A stretch of DNA of 8,631 nucleotides from DATJGR01 sp035494855 (GTDB lineage Bacteria > Pseudomonadota > Gammaproteobacteria > Pseudomonadales > Azotimanducaceae), in contig DATJGR010000315.1 of assembly GCA_035494855.1 (NCBI GenBank), forward strand, positions 1 to 8,631, given 5' to 3'. A program made the translations under genes and the position numbers. Below the pieces are notes generated by a model. The model did not search any database. It was not told the origin of the DNA and worked only from the letters and a program-made list of their open reading frames with translations. This document shows positions 1-6,613 of the stretch, piece after piece; the stretch's first letter is position 1; every line of letters starts with the position of its first letter.

Positions 1-561
1 ACGATCGCCGAGGCCCACCTCGACGCGTTCGAGCCCCATCACGACCTGCGCGAGTGCGCAGTTGGCGCTGACGATCATCGTGTCGGTGACGTTCTCCGGT
101 ACTTTGAAGAACGCCTGGCCCGGATGCAGAAACAGGTAGTCGGCGAACGAACCGCGCGTGTACGGCCACTCGGTGAGGGCGCCACGCTGAATCGAGAAAC
201 TCTGCCGGCACGCCTCGCTGACGCCGCGCATGCAGCTGCGGCACTGGCCGCACGGTCGGAAGTACTGATAAGCGATGCGATCACCTTCCTGAATCCGTTG
301 GCCGTTCCAGTCGGTCGTGACGCCATCACCCAGCGCGTGCACCACGCCGGTTGCTTCGTGACCGAGAATGCGGCCTTGCGGCGTTGTCACCTGTGCGAAG
401 CGTCCGTCGCCGCGCCAGATGTGCAACTCCGATCCGCAGATGTTCGCGCGCGTCACGCGCAATGTCAGTCCGCCAGGACGTGCTTCCGGAACGGGGAGCT
501 CACGAATCTCGAACGCTTTACCCGGTTCGAAGAAAAGTGCAGCGCGATTCACCGTAGTCAT
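1..561 (-). CDS. Zinc-dependent alcohol dehydrogenase, MDR family (N-terminal part, cut by window edge)
   Basis: Reading the minus strand from ATG at 561, the frame stays open for 187 codons to the window edge, so only the N-terminal catalytic domain is present. The family oxidises alcohols or reduces carbonyls with NAD(P). Visible residues fit a functional enzyme. C42 lies in NICGSELH, G67-H68-E69 is the GHE motif, and C168 in NCALAQ is the likely third catalytic zinc ligand. The structural zinc lobe is complete, with C104, C107, C110 and C118 in CGQCRSC plus seven residues plus C. The NAD-binding Rossmann half should lie beyond position 1. The start is 9 nt after the NTF2-like stop, with a weak GAGG as ribosome site, so the two genes are probably cotranscribed and translationally coupled. 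The substrate is unknown. The family call is firm; the specific reaction is not. Confidence 0.9.
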   Translation of the reverse strand, partial: MTTVNRAALFFEPGKAFEIRELPVPEARPGGLTLRVTRANICGSELHIWRGDGRFAQVTTPQGRILGHEATGVVHALGDGVTTDWNGQRIQEGDRIAYQYFRPCGQCRSCMRGVSEACRQSFSIQRGALTEWPYTRGSFADYLFLHPGQAFFKVPENVTDTMIVSANCALAQVVMGLERVEVGLGDR

Positions 562-570
562 GTCGCTGCC

Positions 571-957
571 TCAACGGGACGGCGGCGATCCGCCGGTGTG
601 CGCGTAGGTTTTGTTCGTGATGAACCAGCGCCCATCGATGCGCGCCACCGAGAAGTAGTCGACGAAGTCGCAGCCGAGGTAATCGGTTTCGGCGAGCACC
701 GCGACGCCCGCGTCGCCGGTGATGTCGATCGACCGGACAATGGCCTTGTACTTCGGTCCGGCCATGCCCGGCTGCGCCTGCACCATCGCGAAGAAGTCGG
801 TGATCGGCACATACGTGTCCATCGCGCCGATGTGACCCATCATCCGCGCGTCGGGATGGAACGCCTGCTTCAGTTTCGCGACGTCGCCGTTCGCGCCGTC
901 GACATAGAGTTGAATGACGGCGCGAACGTCGTCGAGGTCCTTCAGGTATTCGGACAT
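571..957 (-). CDS. NTF2-like / SnoaL-like small protein (putative lumazine-binding type)
   Basis: This is a 128-aa soluble protein starting at ATG 957 behind a strong AAAGGAG ribosome site. The opening (LDDVRAVIQLYVDGANGD), the FHPDARMMGHIG stretch at about residues 38-49 and the closing strand VARIDGRWFITNKTY are typical of the NTF2-like alpha+beta cone fold, especially the branch labelled putative lumazine-binding or nuclear transport factor 2 family protein. Members range from catalytic isomerases and hydratases to ligand-binding accessory proteins; no catalytic assignment is possible here. It has no signal peptide or membrane segment. It is the first gene of a likely two-gene unit with the downstream zinc dehydrogenase, 9 nt apart, so it may act on or bind the same metabolite. 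The role is inferred from fold and context only. Confidence 0.85.
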   Translation of the reverse strand: MSEYLKDLDDVRAVIQLYVDGANGDVAKLKQAFHPDARMMGHIGAMDTYVPITDFFAMVQAQPGMAGPKYKAIVRSIDITGDAGVAVLAETDYLGCDFVDYFSVARIDGRWFITNKTYAHTGGSPPSR

Positions 958-1008
958 GGTGGCTCCTTTCTTTTGGCCATGACGAAGGAATCGGCACCCG
1001 GAGGATAC

Positions 1009-1038
1009 TTCGACGCGCGGTCGTCGCGCGACGTCGAA
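1009..1038 (-). terminator. Hairpin just downstream of the RIO kinase gene
   Basis: A perfect 7-bp outer stem, TTCGACG (1009-1015) with CGTCGAA (1032-1038), encloses a further CGCG/CGCG pairing (1016-1019 with 1027-1030) and a 7-nt loop, with A1031 bulged. On the minus strand it begins 9 nt after the kinase TAA. No T-run follows, so a canonical intrinsic terminator is not shown. It may be a 3'-end stabilising stem or mark the boundary between the kinase and the NTF2-like unit. Confidence 0.45.
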
Positions 1039-1047
1039 CGGCGTCCG

Positions 1048-1908
1048 TTACTGCGAAAGACTCTCGGCCTCCTCGCGACCGCGCCGCCGGCGCTCGTCTT
1101 CGTCGCGGGCGTCGTCGATCACCTGCTGCACGCCGTCGAGATCCACCGCCGTTTCGTCGTCGACGAATTCCCCGGTGAGGACCGAATCGACGCGCAATTC
1201 GCCGCGCTCGAACAGCTGCCACAGTTCGTCGCCGAAGCGGGTCTCGCGCAGGTCCGGCGCAAATCGCGCGAGCGTGTCGGTGAGATTGTTCACGTCGCGC
1301 AACAGCATCGCGCGCGCACCGTTGTTGCCGGCCGCATTCACGGCCTGCGGCAGGTCGATGATGACCGGGCCGTCTGCCGCGGCCAGCACGTTGTATTCGG
1401 ACAGGTCGCCGTGGATCAGCCCGCTGCACAGCATCCGCTGCACCTGTTGCATGAGCCGGGCGTGATATCGGCGGGCATCCTCCGCCGTGAACTCGACGTC
1501 ACCGAGACCGGGCGCGGACCGGCCCTCGGCATCGACGACCAGTTCCATCACCAGCACGCCATCGGTGTAACCGAACGGCGTCGGCACTCGAACGCCGGCC
1601 GCCATCAAACGGTACAGCGCATCGACCTCGGTATTCTTCCAGGCCGCTTCCTCTTCCTTGCGCCCGAATCGGGTGCGCTTGCCGATCGCCCGGGTTTGCC
1701 GGCTGCCGCGCACCTGCCGGCCTTCCTGATACTGCGCGCGCTGCTGGAAGCTGCGTTGCGCCATGTTCTTGTACACCTTCGCGCAACGTAGTTCCGACTT
1801 CACGCGCACGACGTATACGGCGGCTTCTTTGCCGCTCTTCAACGCACGAACCACCTCGTCGATCACGCCGTCTTCGATGAGGGATTGCAGCTCCTTCGGA
1901 ATTTTCAT
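1048..1908 (-). CDS. RIO1-like serine/threonine protein kinase (PA4780-type)
   Basis: This 286-aa protein is a complete atypical kinase of the RIO family. The nucleotide loop is SGKEAAVY (residues 25-32), the ATP-anchoring lysine is K44 in CAKVYKN, the catalytic loop is HGDLSEYN (166-173, D168), and the metal-binding aspartate is D185 in IIDLPQ. These are RIO signatures, and RIO proteins lack the activation segment of ordinary kinases. Archaeal and eukaryotic RIO kinases act in small-subunit ribosome maturation; the target of the bacterial group is not established to my knowledge. The C-terminus (about 265-283) is a highly charged Asp/Glu/Arg tail, probably disordered. The start at ATG 1908 has no obvious Shine-Dalgarno sequence. 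The gene is divergent from the 2-oxoglutarate dioxygenase, with at most 92 nt between starts, and is followed by a hairpin. Confidence 0.93.
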   Translation of the reverse strand: MKIPKELQSLIEDGVIDEVVRALKSGKEAAVYVVRVKSELRCAKVYKNMAQRSFQQRAQYQEGRQVRGSRQTRAIGKRTRFGRKEEEAAWKNTEVDALYRLMAAGVRVPTPFGYTDGVLVMELVVDAEGRSAPGLGDVEFTAEDARRYHARLMQQVQRMLCSGLIHGDLSEYNVLAAADGPVIIDLPQAVNAAGNNGARAMLLRDVNNLTDTLARFAPDLRETRFGDELWQLFERGELRVDSVLTGEFVDDETAVDLDGVQQVIDDARDEDERRRRGREEAESLSQ

Positions 1909-2000
1909 CGCGACAGAGTAAACGAAACCGCCTCGGACATTCCGTTGTACGCACCACTATGGGAGGATCGACCTCCGCGCGGGTGATCAGGGAGAGCACC

Positions 2001-2975
2001 TTGGCGCACCATTCGAGTCAGGAACAGGCGGTCCGGTTCTTCACCGGGCGTCCGCACGTAGGCATTCCGCACGGACCGCTGCGCGTGCTCTCGGCGTGGC
2101 GCGGAGACGCCATACGCGCGCGAGGCGACTACCGTTACCACCTGAACCGCGCGGACTTAGCGGAGATCGACGCCGGTCTCGCCCACGCGATGGCAACGCA
2201 CAAACCGACGATCGACCTCACAGCGCGCGATCTGCCGCTGCCGACATTGTCGAAACAGATCGCCCGATGGCGCGACGAGCTGCGCGAGGGTCTCGGATTC
2301 GTGGTGATTTCCGGCGTTCCGGTGGAGGGCTGGTCGCAGGAGGAGTCGGAGCGCTTCTTCTGGGCGTTCGGGCAGCACCTCGGCATTCCCGGATTGCAGA
2401 ATCCGCAAGGCGACCTGCTCGGCCACGTCGTCGACACCGGCGACGCCGCAACCGATCCGCTGGTGCGCCTCTATCGAACCGCCAGCAACATCAACTATCA
2501 CTGCGACGGCGCGGATGTCGTCGGATTACTGTGCCTCAACGCGACCCCAACGGGCGGGCTCAGCCGCATCGCGAGTTCGGTGACGGTGTTCAACGAGCTG
2601 TGGCGGCAGAGTCCATCATTGGCGGCGCGCTTGTTCGAGTCCGTCCGGCTCGATCGCCGCAACGAGGAGAAAGCCGGGCAACCCGTGTATGCGCTGATCC
2701 AACCGTCGTGTTTCGACGGTCACACGCTGCGAACGTTCTATCACTCCGATTACTTCCGTTCCGTCACGCGTCACGTCGGGCCTCTGTCGAAAGACGAACT
2801 CGAACTGCTCGACGCATTCGAAGCGATTGCCGAACGGCCCGACATACGCCTCGACATGCAGTTCTCGCCAGGCGACATCCAGCTGCTGTCGAACCACACC
2901 GTGGTGCACGCGCGCACGGCCTACACCGACGGCGCCCGCAAGCGGCACCTGCTTCGCCTCTGGCTGACGTTGTAA
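2001..2975 (+). CDS. TauD/TfdA-family Fe(II)/2-oxoglutarate-dependent dioxygenase
   Basis: The protein is 324 aa from the TTG at 2001, or 338 aa from an in-frame ATG at 1959. I prefer TTG 2001 because AGGGAG (1989-1994) sits 6 nt before it, while the ATG has no ribosome site. Numbering from the ATG, the iron ligands are H181 and D183 in YHCDGADVVGLL and H317 in NHTVVHART, and R333 in RHLLRLWL is the likely 2-oxoglutarate-binding arginine. The GLGFVVISGVPV strand (about 112-123) and the overall length also fit the family. Such enzymes hydroxylate or oxidatively cleave small molecules using O2 and 2-oxoglutarate; the substrate is not readable. There is no signal peptide. The gene is divergent from the RIO kinase and appears monocistronic, with a hairpin after its stop. 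The family is firm; the start is uncertain. Confidence 0.9.
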   Translation: MAHHSSQEQAVRFFTGRPHVGIPHGPLRVLSAWRGDAIRARGDYRYHLNRADLAEIDAGLAHAMATHKPTIDLTARDLPLPTLSKQIARWRDELREGLGFVVISGVPVEGWSQEESERFFWAFGQHLGIPGLQNPQGDLLGHVVDTGDAATDPLVRLYRTASNINYHCDGADVVGLLCLNATPTGGLSRIASSVTVFNELWRQSPSLAARLFESVRLDRRNEEKAGQPVYALIQPSCFDGHTLRTFYHSDYFRSVTRHVGPLSKDELELLDAFEAIAERPDIRLDMQFSPGDIQLLSNHTVVHARTAYTDGARKRHLLRLWLTL

Positions 2976-2978
2976 ATC

Positions 2979-3004
2979 GCCGGACGTGTCGCCAACGGTC
3001 CGGC
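2979..3004 (+). terminator. Short hairpin after the TauD-like gene
   Basis: GCCGGAC (2979-2985) and GTCCGGC (2998-3004) form a perfect 7-bp stem around a 12-nt loop, starting 3 nt after the dioxygenase TAA. No T-run follows, so it is a weak terminator candidate. It lies just upstream of the putative -10 of the channel gene, so it could also affect that promoter. Confidence 0.35.
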
Positions 3005-3012
3005 TATGTCGC

Positions 3013-3018
3013 TAGACT
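3013..3018 (+). promoter_or_regulatory. Possible -10 element (TAGACT) of the channel gene
   Basis: TAGACT lies 29 nt before the channel ATG and would give a short leader holding the AGGGG ribosome site (3036-3040). No good -35 is visible 16-18 nt upstream. The same hexamer recurs ahead of the DoxX-like gene, which is the main support. Confidence 0.25.
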
Positions 3019-3047
3019 GACCGACGACTTCCCACAGGGGCTCCAAC

Positions 3048-3800
3048 ATGGCGATCGATCGCGCGCGCACCGCGCTGGGTCGGGTATTCACTCAACGCTG
3101 CTTCTATCTGTTCGCCGGCCTCCTCGTGCTGACAGTCGCGGTGCTGCTCCTGGACCCGACGCCGCGCGGGCGACTGCTGCTGAACGCCATCAACCTGCTG
3201 ATCGATGTCGCGGCGGTGGCCGCCGTAGGGCGTTCCACCTCGTCGTTCCTGATCGCCACCATGCTCGCCCTTCCGGCGATGTACTTTCAGATTCGAGGCA
3301 TTGCGGAAGGCGACGACACGCGGCTGGTCATTTCATGGGCGTTCAACGCGGCGTTGTTCGGCGTCACGATCGCCTACCTGCTGCGTTACGTGTTCCGGCG
3401 CGACGTCATGACCGCGGACAAACTCTACGGCGCCGCGAGCGGCTATCTCATGCTCGGCGTGCTGTGGGCACTGCTCTACGCGATCGCCAGCTATTTCGAG
3501 CCGGGATCGTTCGCCATCGGCGGCACCCCAACCGCTCCGAACTTCACCGACCTGCTCTATTTCAGCATCACCACCCTGACGAGCACCGGCTTCGGCGACA
3601 TCGTGCCGCTGCTGCGGCGCGTTCGCGCGCTATGCGTGCTCGAGCAGCTGACGGGCGCGCTGTTCCTCGCGATCCTGATCGCGCGACTCGCCGGCGTGTA
3701 TCCGCCGCCACCCGCGCCGGACGCGCGCGACGCCGCGGAGGCGCAGGTGCCCCGCTTCATCCGGCGATTGCGCGAAAGGTCGCGGACGGGTCCGCCCTAA
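3048..3800 (+). CDS. Potassium-channel-family membrane protein (Ion_trans_2-like pore)
   Basis: A 250-aa inner-membrane protein with ATG at 3048 and AGGGG (3036-3040) as ribosome site. Hydrophobic segments fall at about residues 19-35, 44-61, 65-82, 94-113, 132-149 and 195-214. Between the last two is a re-entrant pore loop with filter-like TLTSTGFGD (176-184), a variant of the potassium signature TxTTVGYGD. The last helix, with EQLTGALFLAILIARL, is typical of bacterial two-pore-helix channels. Segment 4 has only a few arginines at its cytoplasmic end (R113, R117, R118), not a regular voltage-sensor ladder. There is no RCK or cyclic-nucleotide domain; the C-terminal tail (about 218-250) is short, proline- and arginine-rich and cytosolic. 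The gene likely forms a tetrameric cation channel and is probably monocistronic. Its stop overlaps the stop of the convergent serine hydrolase gene by 4 nt. Confidence 0.88.
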   Translation: MAIDRARTALGRVFTQRCFYLFAGLLVLTVAVLLLDPTPRGRLLLNAINLLIDVAAVAAVGRSTSSFLIATMLALPAMYFQIRGIAEGDDTRLVISWAFNAALFGVTIAYLLRYVFRRDVMTADKLYGAASGYLMLGVLWALLYAIASYFEPGSFAIGGTPTAPNFTDLLYFSITTLTSTGFGDIVPLLRRVRALCVLEQLTGALFLAILIARLAGVYPPPPAPDARDAAEAQVPRFIRRLRERSRTGPP

Positions 3801-5035
3801 CGGATCCACGCGCCCGGCGCGTCGGTCCGAAAGCCGAGCGAACGATACGTCGCATCGACGAGCGACTGACCGCGCGGATTCAGCAGAATGCCCGCGCCCA
3901 TCCGGTTCATCGAATAGCCGAACGCGAGCGCTTCGGCGGGATCGGCAAACCCCATGCTGCCGCCCGCGCCGGCGTGACCGAACGCACCGGCGCCGAGCAC
4001 GCACGTCTCCATGTGACCAGCCGGGCGATGGCGATTGTCCATCGAGCGCATGAAGCCGAGGCCGAAGCGCGTGGGCATCAGCAGCGTTGCATCCACCATC
4101 GTCGCGACCGACACCTCGCGCATCCGCACGATGTGGTCGCTCGACAACAGACGTACGCCGTTGTGTTCGCCGCCGTTGGCGAGCGGCGCATACATGCCGG
4201 CGAGCGCGCGCGCATTCGCGAGACCGCCGCCACCGCCGATCTCGGCCGCGTACGCCTCGGGCGAATCTGCCCGATGACCGCCCGCGTTCATCAACGACAG
4301 GAACTGGATCGACGTAGGATCGGAAATCAGCGCCTGCGTGAACGGCATCGCCGGGCCATTGCCGTCGGGAAACCACGGAATCATCGGCGCGACCCGCGGC
4401 AGATGCGCGTCGGGCAGCCCGATCCAGAAGTCGAGGCCGAGCGGCTCCGCCACTTCTTCGCGGAAGAACGTGCCGAGCGATCGACCCGATACGCGCCGCA
4501 CCAGTTCGCCGACCACCCAGCCGAACGTGATCATGTGATAGCCGTTGCGTGTGCCCGGCTGCCAGAACGGTTTCTCGGCGGCGAGCCGCTCGACCATGTA
4601 GTTCCAGTCGTAGTAACCGCCTTCTTTCACGGGATCGCGCAGCGCCGGCAGACCCACCGAGTGGTTCAACATCATCTCTACGGTGGCGTGCTCTTTGCCG
4701 TTGGTTGCGAATTCCGGCCAGTACTGCACGACCGGCGCGTGCAGATCGAGTTGGCCGCGATCGATCAGCATGTGTGCGCACAACGCGGTAGCCGCCTTCG
4801 TGCACGAGAACACGAGCGAGATCGTCTCGTCGGTCCACGGTGCCGCGTCGTCGTCGGCCGCCACCCGGCCGCCCCACAGATCGACCACCGTCTCGCCGCC
4901 GACGTTCACGCACACCGACCCGCCGACCTCGTCGCGCGTGGTGAAGTTTTCGATGAACGCATCGCCGACGCGCGAGAACTCCGGATCGCAGCGGCCCGTA
5001 ACGCGACCGCGCCCCACATCCACATCGATCAACAT
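3797..5035 (-). CDS. Serine hydrolase, class C beta-lactamase-like / EstB-type esterase family
   Basis: A 412-aa protein of the beta-lactamase-like serine hydrolase family. The nucleophile motif SxxK is S77-C-T-K80. The second element is NGYHMITFGW (164-173), where Y166 stands in place of the family YxN tyrosine, as in EstB-like esterases. The third is FGHAGAGGS (352-360), replacing the beta-lactamase KTG. No signal peptide is visible, so the enzyme is probably cytoplasmic and more likely an esterase, lactonase or amidase than a drug-resistance beta-lactamase. It is the last gene of the Rieske-Rid-hydrolase operon, 28 nt after the Rid stop. GAGGAG lies 7 nt before ATG 5035. A second ATG at 5039 overlaps it out of frame (ATGAATG) and sits too close to the ribosome site to be the main start. 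Substrate unknown. Confidence 0.92.
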   Translation of the reverse strand: MLIDVDVGRGRVTGRCDPEFSRVGDAFIENFTTRDEVGGSVCVNVGGETVVDLWGGRVAADDDAAPWTDETISLVFSCTKAATALCAHMLIDRGQLDLHAPVVQYWPEFATNGKEHATVEMMLNHSVGLPALRDPVKEGGYYDWNYMVERLAAEKPFWQPGTRNGYHMITFGWVVGELVRRVSGRSLGTFFREEVAEPLGLDFWIGLPDAHLPRVAPMIPWFPDGNGPAMPFTQALISDPTSIQFLSLMNAGGHRADSPEAYAAEIGGGGGLANARALAGMYAPLANGGEHNGVRLLSSDHIVRMREVSVATMVDATLLMPTRFGLGFMRSMDNRHRPAGHMETCVLGAGAFGHAGAGGSMGFADPAEALAFGYSMNRMGAGILLNPRGQSLVDATYRSLGFRTDAPGAWIR

Positions 5036-5063
5036 TCATGCTCTCCTCGGCACGCGCCGGATG

Positions 5064-5462
5064 TCAGGGCAGTACCGCGGTTGCCTGGATTTCGATCATG
5101 GCTGCCGGAAAGAACAACGCGCTGACCTGCACCGCCGTCGTGGCCGGAGGAGTCCACCTTGCGTAGCGCTTCGCCCGCGCTGCGCTCGCATCGGGGCCGA
5201 ACTTCTGCAGATCCGTGACGAAGATCATCTCGTTGACGACGTGCTGCAGCGTCGCACCGCTCTTTGCGAGCGTCTTTTCCATGATGTCGTACACCCGCTC
5301 GATCTGTCCCGCCATGTCATCCGGCGCGACGACGTTGAGCGCATCGTCGATCGAGACGATGCCGGCGAGATGCAATGTCTTGCCAGACTGCACCATCGCC
5401 ACGAAGCCCATTTGTTTTTCGACCGGTTCGTTGTAGTACTGCACCTGGCTGACGTGAGCCAT
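5064..5462 (-). CDS. Rid/YjgF/UK114-family protein lacking the catalytic arginine
   Basis: A 132-aa protein starting at ATG 5462 behind GGGAGGA. The fold is recognisable from LHLAGIVSIDD (30-40), QIERVYDIMEKTLAKSGATLQHVV (53-76, the long helix), FVTDLQKF (81-88) and the final strand MIEIQATAVLP. True RidA deaminates reactive enamine/imine intermediates and needs an arginine in a PARSxVEV-type motif. Here the equivalent stretch is PATTAVQV (106-113), with T108 in the arginine position. This points to a non-RidA Rid subfamily whose activity, if any, differs. A trimeric cytosolic protein is expected from the family. It is the middle gene of the operon, 35 nt after the Rieske stop and 28 nt before the hydrolase start, so a role on an intermediate of the same pathway is likely. 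An upstream extension of this frame is antisense to nothing useful and overlaps the Rieske gene, so it was not used. Confidence 0.92.
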   Translation of the reverse strand: MAHVSQVQYYNEPVEKQMGFVAMVQSGKTLHLAGIVSIDDALNVVAPDDMAGQIERVYDIMEKTLAKSGATLQHVVNEMIFVTDLQKFGPDASAARAKRYARWTPPATTAVQVSALFFPAAMIEIQATAVLP

Positions 5463-5497
5463 GGCTTCCTCCCTTTGTTGGATTGTTAGCGAACGGA

Positions 5498-6532
5498 TTA
5501 CTTGATGAAGTCGGCCGACGGATGCGCGCGCGGAAACTTGCGCACCATCTCCAGATAGCGTGCCAGCGCGCGATCGGACCGGGTGAGCGTTCCAGGCGAA
5601 TACTTGATCGTGTGCAGAATCGGCCGGTCGTCGTCGGTCATGGTCTTGCCGAGCTTGAACAGAAAATCGTGCAGGAACTTGATCTGCTGGTTGCTTTCCG
5701 GCGATCCGTCCCCCTTCTGCACGCACAACACGAAGTAGTTCTGCGTGACGCCCGGTTGCGGCATGCCGAACGCCGTCATGACCGCGTACCACTGGCCGTT
5801 CAGCGTGCCGTGCAGATGGAAGATGCTGGTGCCGTAGATACCGACGTTGTAATTGATCTCGGGGCCGTTGCCGTTTTCCATCCGCCCCGCGAAGCTGTAA
5901 CGCATCGAATGGCTGGTCCATTCGATCTGGTCATAGAGGTTGCTGTGATCGAATTCGAGCCGGTGCACCACTTTGATGTGCTGCCAGTCGGGCGTGTTCG
6001 CGCACACCACCCACGGATCGACCGGCATCGTCGGCACGTCGTAACGCACGTCGATTGCGAGTTCTTCCTCCGGAACGGGGAACTCGGGAATGTCCCACCA
6101 CGGTTCATCGCCGTTGAAGGCCCAGATGAGCCCGAACTTTTCCACTGAGGGGAATTTGAACAGACACGCGTTCTTCGGCGCCGGATCGCCGATGCCGGTG
6201 CGCAGACACCTGCCGTCTGCGTCGAACTCCCAGTGATGGAAGGCGCAACGGATGTCGTTGCCGACGACGGCGCCCACCGCGAGGTCAGCGCCGACGTGCG
6301 GGCAGAACGCACTGAGGACCGACGCGCGGCCGTCGTTACCGCGATAGACGACGACGCGACCGTCGAGGAATGATTTGCCGACGATCTGCCCCGGCATCAC
6401 TTCGTACGACGGACAGATCGGAAACCACGATTGGGTGAACAGACCGCCGTCGCCCTCGGCGGGAACCTGCGCGGCGAAGCGACGCTTGCGCAATGGTTGC
6501 AGGGAAGGCCCGGATGATTCGGCTGCGGTCAT
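5498..6532 (-). CDS. Rieske [2Fe-2S] non-heme iron oxygenase, alpha-subunit type
   Basis: A 344-aa oxygenase starting at ATG 6532 behind GAGGAG (8-nt spacing). The N-terminal Rieske domain (about 35-140) has C77-P-H79 and C96-A-F-H99, 16 residues apart, which bind the [2Fe-2S] cluster. The C-terminal catalytic domain has N179-T-P-D182-W-Q-H185-I-K-V-V-H190, giving the two iron histidines and the bridging aspartate. D302 in DDDRPIL is a plausible third iron ligand. The family uses O2 and electrons from a reductase for dihydroxylation, monooxygenation, demethylation or related oxidations. No beta subunit, ferredoxin or reductase is encoded nearby, so electron partners must lie elsewhere. The gene leads the operon with the Rid protein and serine hydrolase. 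A perfect 9-bp dyad lies 56-81 nt upstream of the start and may control the operon. The substrate cannot be assigned. Confidence 0.93.
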   Translation of the reverse strand: MTAAESSGPSLQPLRKRRFAAQVPAEGDGGLFTQSWFPICPSYEVMPGQIVGKSFLDGRVVVYRGNDGRASVLSAFCPHVGADLAVGAVVGNDIRCAFHHWEFDADGRCLRTGIGDPAPKNACLFKFPSVEKFGLIWAFNGDEPWWDIPEFPVPEEELAIDVRYDVPTMPVDPWVVCANTPDWQHIKVVHRLEFDHSNLYDQIEWTSHSMRYSFAGRMENGNGPEINYNVGIYGTSIFHLHGTLNGQWYAVMTAFGMPQPGVTQNYFVLCVQKGDGSPESNQQIKFLHDFLFKLGKTMTDDDRPILHTIKYSPGTLTRSDRALARYLEMVRKFPRAHPSADFIK

Positions 6533-6587
6533 CGTTCGGCTCCTCGATGTCCGTACGCCGGTCCGGGCGTCCGAACGGATTGCTCAC

Positions 6588-6613
6588 CGCCGGCACACTA
6601 GCCGGTGCCGGCG
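6588..6613 (-). promoter_or_regulatory. 9-bp perfect dyad upstream of the Rieske operon, possible operator
   Basis: CGCCGGCAC (6588-6596) is the exact reverse complement of GTGCCGGCG (6605-6613), separated by 8 nt. An inner alternative pairing, CCGGC (6590-6594) with GCCGG (6601-6605), also exists. The site lies 56-81 nt upstream of the Rieske ATG. On the minus strand its centre contains TAGTGT (6600-6595), with TTGCGT (6624-6619) 18 nt upstream, a weak promoter-like pair. A repressor operator overlapping the promoter, or a leader hairpin, are both possible. No regulator gene lies in the window. Confidence 0.4.

Noticed and set aside
124..1791. A 555-codon plus-strand open frame
   Set aside because: It lies antisense to the dehydrogenase, NTF2-like and RIO kinase genes, has no domain pattern, and arises from their codon bias.
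3797..5035. A beta-lactamase resistance gene
   Set aside because: The KTG motif is replaced by HAG, no signal peptide is visible, and the operon context is catabolic, so an esterase-type hydrolase fits better.
3630..5039. A 469-codon minus-strand frame starting at ATG 5039
   Set aside because: It overlaps the serine hydrolase in another frame, has an Arg-rich shadow composition, and its ATG sits too close to the ribosome site; the 5035 frame has all the catalytic motifs.
2096..5125. A 1009-codon open frame on the plus strand spanning the dioxygenase, channel and hydrolase region
   Set aside because: It is a GC-driven shadow: rich in Arg, Ala and His with no recognisable domain, and it overlaps three genes with clear family motifs in other frames.
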